A stretch of 64,000 nucleotides of DNA from Pristionchus mayeri. Its lineage: Eukaryota > Nematoda > Chromadorea > Rhabditida > Neodiplogasteridae. Below, in pieces: positions 24,501 through 36,300 of the stretch (within the stretch, counting starts at the first letter, position 1; the number at the start of each line of letters is the position of its first letter). The notes beneath the pieces were generated by a model that made no database searches, had not been told where the DNA came from, and was given only the letters and a program-made list of their open reading frames with translations. The DNA is taken from NCBI GenBank assembly GCA_036245805.1, contig BTRK01000005.1, positions 24,404,984 through 24,468,983 of the forward strand, read 5' to 3'. The translations under genes and the position numbers were made by a program.

Positions 24501-25102
24501 AGGACTGCAGAAAATGGCACTTTCATACTTCCGCTCCAGGCTCCTCCCCTTCCCTCCCTTCGCGATCTCTGACCCGCCTCTCGCCCCTCCCCCCTTGCGC
24601 GCCTCTCGTCCCTCCTCCTCCCTCTTCCCGCGCCCCTCCCTCCCCTGCCTGAGAGGAGAGCACTCCCCTCTCTCCCTCTCTCGTTCCTCCCAGCGCTCTC
24701 TGACCCGGCGTGACTAGAGAGCGCGCGCGGCTGACCTTATCTCGCTTCTCCTCACTCCTTGGAACATCACGCCCCTAAGTTCGAGGGGGAAACCTCTCGG
24801 CAAATTTTTGGAGAGAGCCAGACTCCACCCCTTTCGGGGTGCAGCCTGGTTCCACCCCCTCCCGCCCCCTTGGGGGCGGTGCCTGGCGCGGAGCTAGGAA
24901 AGTCCCCAGAAAATTATATGGTTCATTCTCTTACTTCTTTTTTGAAAAAGTAAGTCATTCTCGCAGATATACGGATCCAGTTACTGGATTGCCGTATTCT
25001 TCTCAACTCGCTTTCAAAGTAATTCGTGACAAGTACTACAAATATCTCCGAACTGTTCGAAATCGTGAGGACGTCAGCGAATTTTTAGCCAGCATCGAGT
25101 GA
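15532..25102 (+). CDS. VPS72: VPS72/YL1, H2A.Z chaperone subunit of the SWR1/SRCAP remodeller
   Basis: YL1 delivers histone H2A.Z to the nuclear SWR1/SRCAP complex. Exons: 15532-15648, 15694-15807, 15857-15934, 15982-16041 (or -16047), about 23755-23856, 24143-24242, 24286-24477, 24967-25102. The N-terminal exons give the family's acidic H2A.Z-binding region: ..EDDFYKDAYGGAFNE, VDSDFDKSE, then an Asp-rich tract and basic GGPRRSKRV. The fifth exon matches the conserved TRxxF region. Then come EAEETERINVESLKKYEEFE and the YL1-C domain: CAVTGRPARYTDPVTGLPYS and AFKVIRDKYYKYL. Small introns are 43-49 nt. The first intron is 45 nt and stays open in frame, so it is easily missed. A TTTTAG lies five bases before the ATG, suggesting trans-splicing. 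The intron after exon 4 is about 7.7 kb of foldbacks. The left border of the fifth exon, and whether one more exon exists, are uncertain. Confidence 0.92.
16225..16870. repeat. Foldback in VPS72 intron
   Basis: Arms at about 16371-16480 and 16770-16868 share GGATCCCGGGATATTATCC and GAAAACCGCTCTA in inverted order. The stretch 16225-16390 recurs inverted at 49845-50010. A G run of 14 lies at about 16119-16132 just before it. Confidence 0.8.
17075..18690. mobile_element. Nested foldbacks in VPS72 intron, with tRNA-like segment
   Basis: Outer arms 17075-17245 and 18510-18690 are inverted copies. Inside, 17480-17610 pairs with 17640-17730 and 17255-17300 pairs with about 17930-17990. A tRNA-like segment lies at 18345-18418 (minus), with A box TGGCTCAGCCGG and B box GGTTCAAACCC. 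At 17040-17075 (minus) a lone GGTTCGAATCC B box occurs. Confidence 0.75.
18865..20228. mobile_element. Foldback element, about 600-bp arms, tRNA-like in each arm
   Basis: The arms 18865-19560 and 19640-20228 are near-perfect inverted copies. A tRNA-like stretch lies in each arm (about 19389-19470 plus, 19715-19800 minus), with TTGGTGTAGTAGCT as A box and a diverged GTTCGAATTC B box. No protein. It lies in the large VPS72 intron. Confidence 0.85.
20995..21994. mobile_element. 1-kb foldback, ATATCACGCC termini
   Basis: Ends ATATCACGCCAGTCACGAGA and its exact complement; arms of about 370-450 bp surround a centre near 21450. A second member starts at 63221, and single termini occur near 7530 and 55615. 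It lies in the VPS72 intron. Confidence 0.88.
21995..22740. other. VPS72 intron, unassigned
   Basis: AT-rich with short inverted TTAATTAA-type words. Near 22391 there is a GCGGTCCCTA end like the hAT family B terminus, without a matching partner. A splice-acceptor-like T run at 22603-22611 precedes a short basic/acidic stretch (REENEDRKKKW) that could be a VPS72 exon, but it does not join in phase with the next exon. Confidence 0.35.
22741..23547. mobile_element. TACCGTAA-rich foldback in VPS72 intron
   Basis: Arms of about 370 bp on both sides of a centre near 23140, with GGTTCATGGTCAAAAA ends and many TACCGTAA words. Related to 4836-5460 and 61741-62390. Confidence 0.82.
23959..24012 (+). 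other. tRNA-like segment in VPS72 intron
   Basis: TGGCTCAGTTGG fits an A box, followed about 40 bases later by a GGGTTC-type B box. It lacks a pairing acceptor stem. A lone GGTTCGAATCC B box occurs at about 23653. Confidence 0.5.
24520..24920. repeat. GC-rich repeat in last VPS72 intron
   Basis: CT-rich first half and a GC-rich second half (24700-24920) that recurs in inverted orientation at 26655-26900 (shared CTAGCTCCGCGCCAGG and ACCTCTCGGCAAATTTTTGG-like phrases). Confidence 0.7.
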
Positions 25103-25273
25103 TCTCATCTTTCATTATAAACATATGATAATGTCATGTTATGAAGCAGCATAAATGATTTACTCACTGAATGCGACAAGCGCAATTGGGCGTTGAAACG
25201 CTATTGATACCATAGATGGAATAGAAGATCGACTGTAAACATGAACATTGAAGAGAGATATGAAGAATGTGAG

Positions 25274-25638
25274 CAACGAAAATAAGATACAAATTCGTCG
25301 ACGTCGAATATTGGAATGGAAGGGTAAAAGCAGTTGCTTTATCTGCTCAGCAAGTTGCAAATGGATCGTTCTCGTTCCCAATGCTGCCAATGTGAGTGCT
25401 TTTGGCAATATATTCGGACTTGGCGTGCTCGAGATGATGTGACCACTGATAGCTATATCATGATAGCGAACTCGCAATCCCCACGGCATTCTATGGCAAA
25501 TTTCCAGAAAAAAACATTCGCTTCGAGACCAATCGCGAGAGAGAATGTGTGTTGGTCTACATTCCTCAGATATCGGCTATTAGGGAAACTATCAGGTTGA
25601 TTCATAATTTTCGCTACAAGACTTCTGTAGTTTACTAG
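25274..25638 (+). CDS. Unidentified gene, last two exons
   Basis: Two plus-strand exons, 25274-25391 and 25467-25638, join in phase across a 75-nt intron with a strong GTGAGT donor. Together they read ..IRYKFVDVEYWNGRVKAVAL, then FSFPMLPIELAIPTAFYGKF, then VLVYIPQISAIRETIRLIHN and end YKTSVVY-stop. The composition is protein-like (balanced hydrophobic and charged residues) and the overlapping frames are not. The family is not recognised. The 5' part is not visible; about 170 bases separate it from the VPS72 stop, so it may be a downstream partner in an operon or a separate gene whose first exons are too short to see. Confidence 0.45.
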
Positions 25639-26654
25639 CTTGTGGTTCACTTGTGTTCAGTACTACTTTGGTATAATTTGAATGACCATAGGTACACACA
25701 AATTATTTGTTTTATGTGAATCAATTCCACTTCGTTCCGCAGTAAACATTTTTTTTTCGAAAAAGTGACGAATTGTACGGTTTTTGAGTTTTGTTCAAGC
25801 AGTCCCTAAAACAAAACAAAAGTGATACAATCGATTTACGTTTGTGAAGTGACTAAGCAAGGGTCAATGTTTCCAATAAACACCAATAAACAATAAACAT
25901 ATTTTCAGGCCTCCAAATTTCTTTTTTTTTCTAAACGCCTTTTGAAAGGAATTCTGAACCTCCTTAATTATTGGTAGCATCAACACGATATACTCAGTCA
26001 CTTCTGATAAATTAGAAACCACTCGCTCGTTCATCAGAAATGCCCATCTCCAACACAAATTCCGCAACATTACCGGACGAGGACGAAATTGACCCCCTAT
26101 TTTTTGTCCTCCATCGAATAGCCGATGGCTGAATTAGTATAGAATGAATATACAAAAATGCTAAAAATCAATAATAGCCTCAAGGGAAAGCCGGAAATGA
26201 TCAGCGTAATCCCGCGCTCTCTCACTTTTCCATACTCTCTCGTACACGCGACGAGATCAGGGTAGATCACGGTTCCGTCCTCGTCCGGTAACTTTAACGA
26301 AAATATTGTTGTTGTGGCGCTATCATGATTTCGCAATGAGTACGATTCCATTAAAATGTCTACGCGAAATTTAAAGTTTATGGCATTTCGGTCCTTGACA
26401 TTCCAGGAGAATCGATTGACCATGTATGAGTATAGGTGCGCTATGGAGCGCCCACATGCACTAATATCATGCAATAGTAAATGGGAGAATTGATAGTCTG
26501 AAGCAAATTATGGTTCAAAAACCTCACAATAAAAATTATGAATCAACCTAATAATTTAACTAATTTGCATAATTACATGCCCTCAAAGTTGTGCATGTTT
26601 TCTACTAATTATTGCGTAACACAGCGTAGAAAATTCCTAATTTTATGAAAACTT
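25639..26654. other. Unassigned stretch with one minus-strand frame
   Basis: A 125-codon minus-strand frame spans 26097-26474. Its part LKLPDEDGTVIYPDLVACTR looks protein-like, and a CCGGACGAGGACG word also occurs inverted at 26072-26086, so part of the region is a short inverted duplication. No family is recognised and no splice partner is seen. Confidence 0.25.
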
Positions 26655-26900
26655 GGTTCTAGGGGCATTTTGGGACTTTCCTAGCTCCGCGCCAGGCCCC
26701 ACCCCCTCGATCCCGCCCCCGAAGGGGCGGGAGGGGTGGAGCCAGATACCACCCCCAAAAAGGGATAGAGTCTGGCACCCTCCAAAAATTCGCCGAGAGG
26801 TTCCCCCCTCGAGCATGGAAACGCCATGGTTTCATGAGGGGGCGGGAGTTAAAACAGCTATGAGGAGGGTGCGCTCTAGTCACGCCGGGTGAGAGAATGC
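26655..26900. repeat. GC-rich repeat, inverted copy of 24700-24920
   Basis: Shares the GC-rich block of the last VPS72 intron in opposite orientation; about 1.8 kb lies between the copies. Confidence 0.75.
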
Positions 26901-28355
26901 GGGGAGAGGCGAGAGAGAGCGTGGGAAGGGCAAGTGCGAGAGGCGCGGGGGAGAGAGAGGTTAGGGGCAGAGCGAGAGCGCGGTTTACAGTAGCGCCAAT
27001 AAGTATTGAAACGATTTGTTATTTTGCTATAACTTTTTCGCTGATCTATTTAGCAATTTGGATGTTGTGGTACTATACGCCAAATCGATCGAGGAATACG
27101 ATGCACATATTGCATCATCACGTGCCTCATAACTGATTGCGTAGTGATGACGCATTCGAATTTCACTTTTTCAAACAGGCGTTATTCTTACACAGATTTT
27201 TTCCAGCTTGCCACACTTTCTGACGTTGGAGATAGTACCGAGGCCTATCCAGAATAAAAAAATGAAGTTGGTGCTCGGTCGCACATTGGCTGCAGCCTTG
27301 CTGCAAAATCGAAGTCGGAAATTCAGATTTCGGCTTCTAAAGGGCCTAGAGACTCGTTCAAGGCATCAAAATCATCGTCGGCATGAGTGCAGATGATCCT
27401 GAGAATATAAAAATAATATCTTGAAATTTGCCCTCAGGGCTTGAAAAAATCTCTTTTTCACATGACCACTTTTTGGAGATTCATAACTAACTATCAACTA
27501 GCCGTGCGTAAACTACAGACTGCCAAAATTATTTTGAAAAAACTGAAAAAAACGTTCCGCGAATATTAGAATCAAATGTAGTAGCTCTCGCCTCCACACC
27601 ACGGACTATGCCTTTTGTTCTCACAGTACATGTATGGGAGGATTTCGATTTTTGGCCTAATGCCAAGCATATTGTTCATTCACTCAGATAGACTCTCTTA
27701 TATGAGGCCTCTCACGAGAGAATCAGGTCGTGCGGTTTGACCTCATTCACGTGGGTTTACACATTTATAAAAACGTGGGACACGGAAATAAATTTGAATG
27801 GTTTTGCCACCCTTACCGTAAAGAGGCAAAATGGCGACGCACTAAACTAAATGCCGGCTAAATTTGCCGGTCCCCCACACTTGAAAGCCAGGTCCGGATT
27901 TAAATGCACTGAACGCCGGTTTCGGTGTACGGATGTCCGGTTGTGTAAGGTTAACTATTACACTTAATTTGTAATTTGCACAGCTGGCACCTGTCCCACG
28001 CCTGAAGAGAAACTTGATACATAGGTCATTGGTTACTGGGTTTTCATCTATAAAAGTGGTGACAAAAGTATATGATCAAATGAACGATTTTGACTTTTTT
28101 CACTTTTGCGACCGTTGCGACAAATTTGTTTCAGGATAGGACAAACTTGATTCCTACCGCCACCGCGGCGTGGTAATTTCTCTCGCGATTCCTCTCATAC
28201 CACAATCCTCCTGGGATTCTCAAGATAATATATCAGGCCTCTCACGAGAGAATCGGGACAAATCGGCATTTTCAATTGACATTCGCCGCTCACCCCCCTC
28301 AAATGGGCGATTCTCTCGCGATTCGTCTCATATGAGACATTATTTCATTCCCATT
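26901..28355. repeat. Diverged repeat fragments
   Basis: 27000-27420 is a diverged copy of the interior of the element at 60666-61730 (phrases GCGTAGTGATGACGCA and TGCTGCAAAATCGA). 27560-27640 matches the tRNA-like foldback in the kinase intron (58572-58636). 28130-28200 and 28310-28335 match the terminus of the 50219-52210 foldback. No gene is supported. Confidence 0.6.
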
Positions 28356-29031
28356 AAAACGCTGTCTCCGTAGGATCGGAGGGGTAGGTGGCACATAGCT
28401 TCAAAATCATCGTAGGAAGTTCAAACTTCAGGGTTAGAGTGCCTATGGGTGGGACACACTTCAGCCAAAAAAATCGACCCAAAAGTTGATCTTTGAACTT
28501 TGGAATCGAAAATTTTCATATTAATTTTAGCACCACATGTTATACATCATTCGAAAGAGCATAAAAAGTTATGACATAATCCACGTTTTCGTTACCGTAC
28601 ATCATCTGGTTTTCAAGAAACCTTCAAAAATGTGAAAAAATTAATATTTTTGAAATTTCAAAAAATGTTAAGGTATGTTCCAACTGCGGCTACCCCGCAG
28701 AAAGTTGGCCACTAATGTGAAATTTGATGCTGAATCCAAAAAAAAATACTAGATTATGATTGGAGGTTGATTACATCTACCAGGCTTGAAATACTAGCAC
28801 GCAATTACCGACGCGGGTTCGATTCCGCATGCCGACATGAACTTTTTGCCAATTTTTTTCTCCCCTCCATTGACTATTTTTTCACCACTTATGAACTTTA
28901 AGTGCTATTTCGTGTCTTTTCAAATGCTCCTGCTAGTTGTCATGCCGTAATTTACTTTGTAAAATATCAAATCAACTACTGAATAAGCAATTAATAGACG
29001 AGAAAGATTAAAAAATGAGAGAAAAGGCATA

Positions 29032-29253
29032 TCAGTGAAGCTCTGAATATCGGCGTGATCTGACAACTTGTTTGGACTGTTCTGAATGAATAGCTGAGAC
29101 ATCGCTTCCAGAGATCTGTTGCTCAGAGAGGATTTCGGATGCCCCGATCTGCAGAGGAACCTCAGAAGGAAGAACAGCAGGGTTCTGAATAGCAGCGAGA
29201 ATTCCGAATCTTCCACGCAGCTTCGGCTTATCAGATGAGAGAATCGATGGATT
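29032..29253 (-). CDS. Possible terminal exon of unknown gene in foldback loop
   Basis: After a T-rich acceptor (TTTTCTTTTCTAATC..CAG) a minus-strand frame of 73 codons reads NPSILSSDKPKLRGRFGILA, then VPLQIGASEILSEQQISG and stops at SRRYSELH. It is amphipathic and protein-like but matches no family I know. A longer frame in another phase overlaps it. Its upstream exons were not found. Confidence 0.2.
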   Translation of the reverse strand, partial: NPSILSSDKPKLRGRFGILAAIQNPAVLPSEVPLQIGASEILSEQQISGSDVSAIHSEQSKQVVRSRRYSELH

Positions 29254-29385
29254 CTGATTAGCATGATTAGATTAGAAAAGAAAAAAAGGCAAAGGGAGGG
29301 CATATGTCAGCTATTCCCATTCTCGACACGCACGCGTCTCTATTTTCCTCTTAATTGTAAGTCGTTACCGGATTAGAAGTTGACA

Positions 29386-29667
29386 ATGTCTACAAGTCTT
29401 CTACTGCTACTACTGACAATATTCCGCTGCAGTTCGACAACTGAACAACGGGTGAGTTCATTAATCATTAAAGTGTCCGATGTGCGATATAAATTTAGAA
29501 TTCTCGGGATGACTACGAAAGTATCAGTTACAGAGAAGGTACTGTAGTAAAAACAAATCTTCTGGAATTATTTGTATTTACTAGTTAGATGGTACGCTTT
29601 GTTAACTTGCATAAATGGGAGTTCAGCTTTCCCCTGTGAAATGTGCGATCGATTGTGGATATACTAA
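29386..29667 (+). CDS. Possible small secreted peptide, three exons
   Basis: Exons 29386-29451, 29499-29538 and 29585-29667 join in phase (introns of 47 and 46 nt with GTGAGT and GTACTG donors, TTTAG and ACTAG acceptors) to a 62-residue product. It starts MSTSLLLLLLTIFRCSST, a convincing signal peptide, followed by a short acidic linker (NSRDDYESISYRE) and a tail with three cysteines (LLTCINGSSAFPCEMC). Standard nematode intron sizes and an intact frame argue for a real gene, while its position in the loop of a large foldback and its lack of known relatives argue for caution. It could be a captured host gene or chance. Confidence 0.4.
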
Positions 29668-30319
29668 TGAAGATAAAGTAAATTACGGCATAACAACCAG
29701 CAGGAGCATTTGAAATGATACGAAATAACACTTAAAGTTCACAAGTGTTGAAAAATAGTCAATGGAGGGGAGAAAAAAATTGGCAAAAGTTCATGTCGGC
29801 ATGCGGAATCGAACCCGCGTCGGAAATTGCGTGCTAATATTTCAAGCCTGGCAGATGTAATCAACCTCCAATCGTAATCTAGTATTTTTTTTCGGATTCA
29901 GCATCAAATTTCACATAAGTGACCAACTTTCTGCGGGGTAGCCGCAGTTGGAACATACTTTAACATTTTTTTGAAAACAATTTCAAAAATATTAATATTT
30001 TCACATTTTTGAAGGTTTCTTGAACATCAGATGATGTACGGTAACGAAAACTTGGATTCTGACATAACTTTTTATGCTCTTTCGAATGATGTATAACATG
30101 CAGTGCTAAAATTAAGAAGAAAATTCAAAGTTCAAAGATCAACTTGTGGGTCTAGTTTTTTGGCCGAAGTGTGTCCCACCCATACGCACTCTAACCCTGA
30201 AGTTTGAACTTCCTACGATGATTTTGAAGCTATGTGCCACTTTCCCTCCTGAATCTGACGTTCTTAGGGAGACAGCGTTTTAAATCAATTTTTCTTCCAC
30301 CGTAACTACTCGTTTGCAG

Positions 30320-33300
30320 TACCTCTATGTATGCAGTATTTCATCAGATGAAGTTATGCACGTGGAAAGCCATACGTACCCTGTATCTGCCGTTGATTTC
30401 GCCCACCAAGACGAGTCCAAGTTTGCCTCGGCCTCCACAGATGGAGAAATTAGAGTTTGGAAAGCAAATCAATCCGGGGTGGTGAGTATGGTTTCTTTTT
30501 CATTTTATCTTTACTGAATATTAATGGGTAAAACAATAGAATGAGCATCTTCGCCGAGGAGAGACTAAATCCATACAACACACTATCTGACAGAACCGAA
30601 AAAGACTTGGCACAGGCCTAAAATTCGAATCCCTACTGACTTCACCAAAAAATAGCACTCGACGAGGGAAACCGACGAGCATCGTCAGAATTTCGATCCG
30701 CATCAGCTCGCGCGCGGGCACGTATTTGGAAAAATATACTACTCTAAAAACGATCTTCAGGACATACATCATTAATCGGGAAAAGTCGTCCAACTTGTGC
30801 ACTCACTTACCGTAACCCAAAATGTACACCATAATTCATTCTAACTTCATTTTGACTATCTTACGCGTCCAATTAAACCGCGCTGTTCTACTGAAATATG
30901 TATCGTGTCAAGCAGCGGCTAGATCACCAATAATATTTGTGGGAATTCTTGAAAAAATTTCGGGGAATTGCATTCATGTCCGAATTAAAAGAGGAATTAT
31001 CGATTTCCGGCGTTAGATGAAATCTGATCCAGAAACTGCAGAGAGTAAAAAAATCTTAGAATTTGTCAAGGAATGCAGCGCCCCTACCGCGAATGCGATA
31101 AAAATCGATTAAAAAATTTCGAGGTCACTTTTATGCTATTTCGTTCGAAATAACGTTAACGAAAATTGAAATAGAATAGGCACACGTGGGTTCAGCCCTG
31201 TACAAAAAGTCGGGATCGCTTTCTTCGTTTGAATTTTCACTAATTTATTTCCCGGGGGAGCAATACGGTGCGGCCGCACCACACTAAATGCCGGCTTTAT
31301 TTGCCGGCCTCCCACACTTGAAAGCCAGATCCGGATATTATTGCTTGGATATTATCCGGCTCTGGCTCTGATTTCGAGTTGACCTAGTCTCGCAACGAAA
31401 ACCCTGTCGACATAATACTTCAAGTAATTATATCAAAATTCATGTTTTTATATTTGAATCTAAATTCACAAGAAACTAGATAAAAATGCAAGAATAAGAA
31501 ATAGCAACGGGGCAGTGAAAGAGTGATAACCACACATGAAAATTGATAGGGTTGGTCTCCTTATGCAGCATACATGCGAAATTAGTATTCCAGCAATATA
31601 ACCTCAAATAAATTATATTTACTTTTATAGAATATATTTTTATAAAAAATAGGGTGAAAAAAGAGTTCAAAAACACCAGTTCTCGATTAAGCGGTTCCAA
31701 ATCGTCGGGTTCCAAAATGTCGAGTTCTAAATCTAGGGACCGCAGAGCATGGTCATTTAAAATTTTCAAGTGACAGTACGCGGAAAATGTCGACTAGCTC
31801 ACCCAAATTCTGTTCATTTTGCGATTGTAGTTCTTTTCTGAACTTTCGAAATTTTTTCGGTTGTTTTCAACACATTGTTTTTAATAAAATCAATTTTTGT
31901 TTGACGTATGAGCTCTCCGGCTCTCACTTAGCCCCTTGTACAATTTTGACCTCTTGTGACACTCATATATTGAACTCCATAGCCATTTAGCAAAAGTCGG
32001 TTAAATTTTGCCCTACTTCGATCGATATCCATAGCTGCCCACACTGCCGGTAAACCCATGTATATACGTCGATTTTTTTGAACCCCAAAATTTTGGTGGT
32101 CAAAAAAATCTGCGTATGGGGGTCATGGTCGATAATGTGATGGTAGGTCATGGTGTGATCAAGGCCAACTACCGTACCAACTTGTACTATGGGACTACAG
32201 TAACCCAAATTACAGTAACCCGATTACCGTAACCCGGGTTCCGTGGAGCAACTTGAGTTCCTTGGGTCAATCTTTTTACAAAAATCATCAATCACTATTA
32301 TTGATGTTCTACAGTTACCTACCGTAACCCTCACTACCGTATACCCATTGGCCAATCACGAACAAACTTTTTTTTCTAAAAGATGCCATAAAAATCAGTT
32401 CTTTCCTCAATATTGAGTAACTCTCTGAGGAAATTTGATTTTTATTTTTTTCGTCATTAAATCATGGCCGAGTGGCTAACGAGCTTGCCTTGGAAACCGA
32501 AGGTAGTGGGTTCGAGTCCAACAAGTGTGAAACAGCTTCGCCCTGTTTCGTGGAGTTTGTTGAAGATAAATGGAGTTACAGTAATCACTCCTACCGTACC
32601 CCAGTACGGTGGGTCAACCCAAGTTCGCTGGGTCATATACATTAATTCGCATGAAATCACTGTAATGATGTTATCATCGTAACGGATAATCGATCTTTGT
32701 TGGCCAAGAAACTTTGAAAAATTTGGTATCCTGGCATTTCTATGTTTCAACAGCAGGACCCAAATAATACTTCATTTAGTGATGAGGGCCCATGGGGGTA
32801 TCCAGAAAAAAAGTTTGGTCCAGATCGGAGATCATGATGTCCGGGCACAACAGGCAAACCCTCGAATCTTACCGAGCCGGTCTCTTAAAGTTTCTTGGCC
32901 AACAAAGATCGATTATCCGTTACGATGATAACCGCTAGCATCATTACAGTGATTTCATGCGAATTAATGTATATGACCCAGCGAACTTGGGTTGACCCAC
33001 CGTACTGGGGTACGGTAGGAGTGATTACGGTAACTCCATTTATCTTCTACAAACTCCACGAAACAGGGCGAAGCTGTTTCACACTTGTTGGACTCGAACC
33101 CACTACCTTCGGTTTCCAAGGCAAGCTCGTTAGCCACTCGGCCATGATTTAATGACGAAAAAAATAAAAATCAAATTTCCTCAGAGAGTTACTCAATATT
33201 GAGGAAAGAACTGATTTTTATGGCATCTTTTAGAAAAAAAAGTTTGTTCGTGATTGGCCAATGGGTATACGGTAGTGAGGGTTACGGTAGGTAACTGTAG

Positions 33301-36300
33301 AACATCAATAATAGTGATTGATGATTTTTGTAAAAAGTTTGACCCAAGGAACTCAAGTTGCTCCACGGAACCCGGGTTACGGTAATCGGGTTACTGTAAT
33401 TTGGGTTACTGTAGTCCCATAGTACAAGTTGGTACGGTAGTTGGCCTTGATCACACCATGACCTACCATCACATTATCTACCATGACCCCCATACGCTGA
33501 TTTTTTTGACCACCAAATTGAGCAAAATTACAACGTATAGGGGGTCGTCGATTTTTTTGACCACCAAGACGTCGTCAGTGCTGGACAGGTAAGTCGATAT
33601 CTCGTTTCCGTCCATTGTCTCATGCTAAAACCATACGCCATTACATTTTATGGACTCTAATGCGTAATATTTCGTGCTGCTCGTCCATGAGACAATCGAC
33701 GGAATGAAGTTGTATCGATTTTTAGACCTGAAACATGCGACGTTTTGTGAAGTTACCTCTTTTGGCCCCTATTTAATTAATTCTCTCCATGTCTATGATT
33801 CCCAGAATGACATTTATATCAATACGAAAACATATTTTCATATAATTTTAATTTAAAAATGGTGAAAAATAAATAAGTCAGTTGCTGATTAGGTCAATGG
33901 TTGCAGGCGGAGGGGTACGGTACCTTAGCCTCGGCGTTAATTTTGTAAATTCGCATAATTAAATTATTTCTAGGGACCGCGGAGGGGTGTTTAAGAATAC
34001 ACTCTATATCAATTCCGAAATTCTTATCTTATGAAAACGGTATTGCGGAATCCATTATGAACAAAAATAGTCACCGAAAAAAATCATAACGATAATAAAA
34101 CTATTTCTAAAAAATTACATGTTACCAGAGATCTACCGTAATTGTTGATAGAGATTGGGGCGAATTTGTTACTTCTTAGACATGGTTGTTTTCAAAAATT
34201 AATTAGCGCGTTGTGTGAATTTTTAAATTTTAAATTTTGCTGTTTTATTTTGATAACATATGCGAACGGTGAGCTCAAGGTCAATTTATCGCACTCTACT
34301 GCTTCACAGCCCGATAATCGAACAATCGCTCATTTTGACTTTCACTGCTATAAACAAGGTCTCCGAACGACGAACCGTCATTTTTTGTACATGTTTAAGA
34401 CAGAGGGGAGTTTGCTGCATGTGTTTAAATGTTCAAATTAAACTGGGCACTCAGAAAAGTGGAGAAAATCAAGGTTAACCGAGAAAAATGTCAACATTGA
34501 CTCAAAAATAGGCCATAAACCATGCTTCCGAACGAAACCCGACCATGGCCAGTGCCTCTGTAGAGTGCAGGGATGCTTAGAGCAATCAACTGAACAGAGC
34601 ACTAAAACTGGGCACTCCGATTTAAAAAGAAAAATAAAAATAATTAAAAAAATGTGTAGCGCAATTTTCTAACTGTTGTATAGGAACCCAATAATAGCTA
34701 AATTCCCTAATTTAAATATTCCTATGCACAATTTACTCAGTTCTCGATTACCTCATGTGAGTATTACTGTAAGTCATATCGTCTCAACCTGTATAGTCAT
34801 CCTTCGACTAGTACTACGTGATTTTTCCCACACATTTTTGCTCCATACACTTTTTCTCTATTTCTCTAATCTCTCTCCTCTCTCGCTCACTCTCCCCTTC
34901 CTCCCTCGCTCCCGCGGCAGTCGAGCTTTTGTCTCTCTCGTGAGCTGTGACTCACTCTCCTCTCTGTATTTATTTATTGTGGATAAACCTTGCGTTTACC
35001 CGTCCTCTCCCGTCTACTACGACACAATAAGGGACACGGATACAACACTGGCGTTCAGGATTCTTTGGACTTCGTGAGTGCGCGAAGTGACATTGGCTGA
35101 ACTCGGCGAGAGCTGGGGTCATTGTCACGGGAACTCACCGGAATTCATCACTGGCCAATCTTCAATCACACAGGCGGAGTCGGGGCGTGCAAGCCAGGCG
35201 TACCTGCGTGATTTCGTCATCGTGAGGAAGTTAGCGCGCAAGCTCACTGGATCGTGTTAATTAGCTGAAATCGGGCGAGAGCTCTTGCTAATTTCCACTC
35301 ACCGAGAAAACTGACTAGCAAAAGTCATTTTTCACGGTTCGTATTTCATAAATAGAGGCGAATTGCTGCCCAATTTTTGAATACACACCCTCACAATGTT
35401 TGGAGATGAAGTGTTGGATAACGAGGAACTTATCAACCAAGTGATGGATTTGAAGCAGCTGCTCACGACTGTGACACACTTCATAATGGAACAGAGACAG
35501 AATGGAAACACGGTTCCCTCGACCGAACAATCTACAGGCTCGATTAGCGCCATCGAATCTCGTATCCACGAGTTCGTCTACTCCCCGGAGGATGGCTCAA
35601 CTTTCGAGAGATGGTGGAATCGGCATGACCACATCTTCGACATCGATCTCAAGGAATGGGAGGACGTGAAGAAGATACGGCTCTTACTCAGACACGTCTC
35701 CGCTTTAGTGAAACGCACTTTCACTGAATCGGTAGCCCCTACCAAGTGGACAGAGATGACACTGGAGGATGTCAAGAAGAAGATGCTGACTCTGTTCGGC
35801 GACAACACCTCTCTTCGACAGACGACGGTTCATGCTCGATCTGAAAATGAGCAAGGAGAACATCGAGGATGTGCGAGCTCTCGCTGCACGCGTCAATCAG
35901 ACAGTTGAAAGAGCGGAAGTGAAGACAGCAACAGTGGACGAGTGGAAGGTCCTCACCTTTCTCCACTCCCTCGATCTCCCACGGTACTCGGATGTGCATC
36001 TGAAAATGATGCAGACGGCTAAGCAGAAAGGACCAGCCTGCACTCTGGAGGATCTTCTCTCTGTTTACAATGACATCGCCCAGCTCAAGCAGGACTCGAG
36101 AGCAATGACGGAATCGAGTCGGGAGGTGCACTTCGTGAACAAGAAAGGCAAGGATTACAAATCCTTCCAGAAGGACAACAAAACGGTTCAATGGAAATCG
36201 AGTCCGGCTCAGAAGCAGGATAAACCCTGTCTCTCCTGTGAGACGACTGCCGGTTCCTGAATGCAGAATGCGGACACTGTCGGAGGAAGGGACACATCGC

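Larger units (their letters stand above)
28356..30283. mobile_element. Foldback element, about 600-bp arms, with coding-like loop
   Basis: Arms 28356-28970 and 29683-30283 are inverted copies from AAAACGCTGTCTCC inward. Each arm has a tRNA-like piece with a perfect GGTTCGATTCC B box (28783-28850 plus, 29795-29865 minus). The 710-base loop contains a possible spliced peptide gene (29386-29667) and a minus-strand exon candidate. Confidence 0.85.

Noticed and set aside
26097..26474. Minus-strand 125-codon frame as a gene
   Set aside because: Part of it is a local inverted duplication, it has no homologue I recognise and its tail is low-complexity hydrophobic; kept only as a note.
30521..30802. 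Minus-strand 93-codon frame in the coronin-like intron
   Set aside because: No family, no splice partners, and composition fits non-coding sequence.
32464..32535. Serine/leucine-type tRNA gene
   Set aside because: A and B boxes are good but the acceptor and anticodon stems do not pair, and a mirrored copy sits in the other arm of the same foldback.
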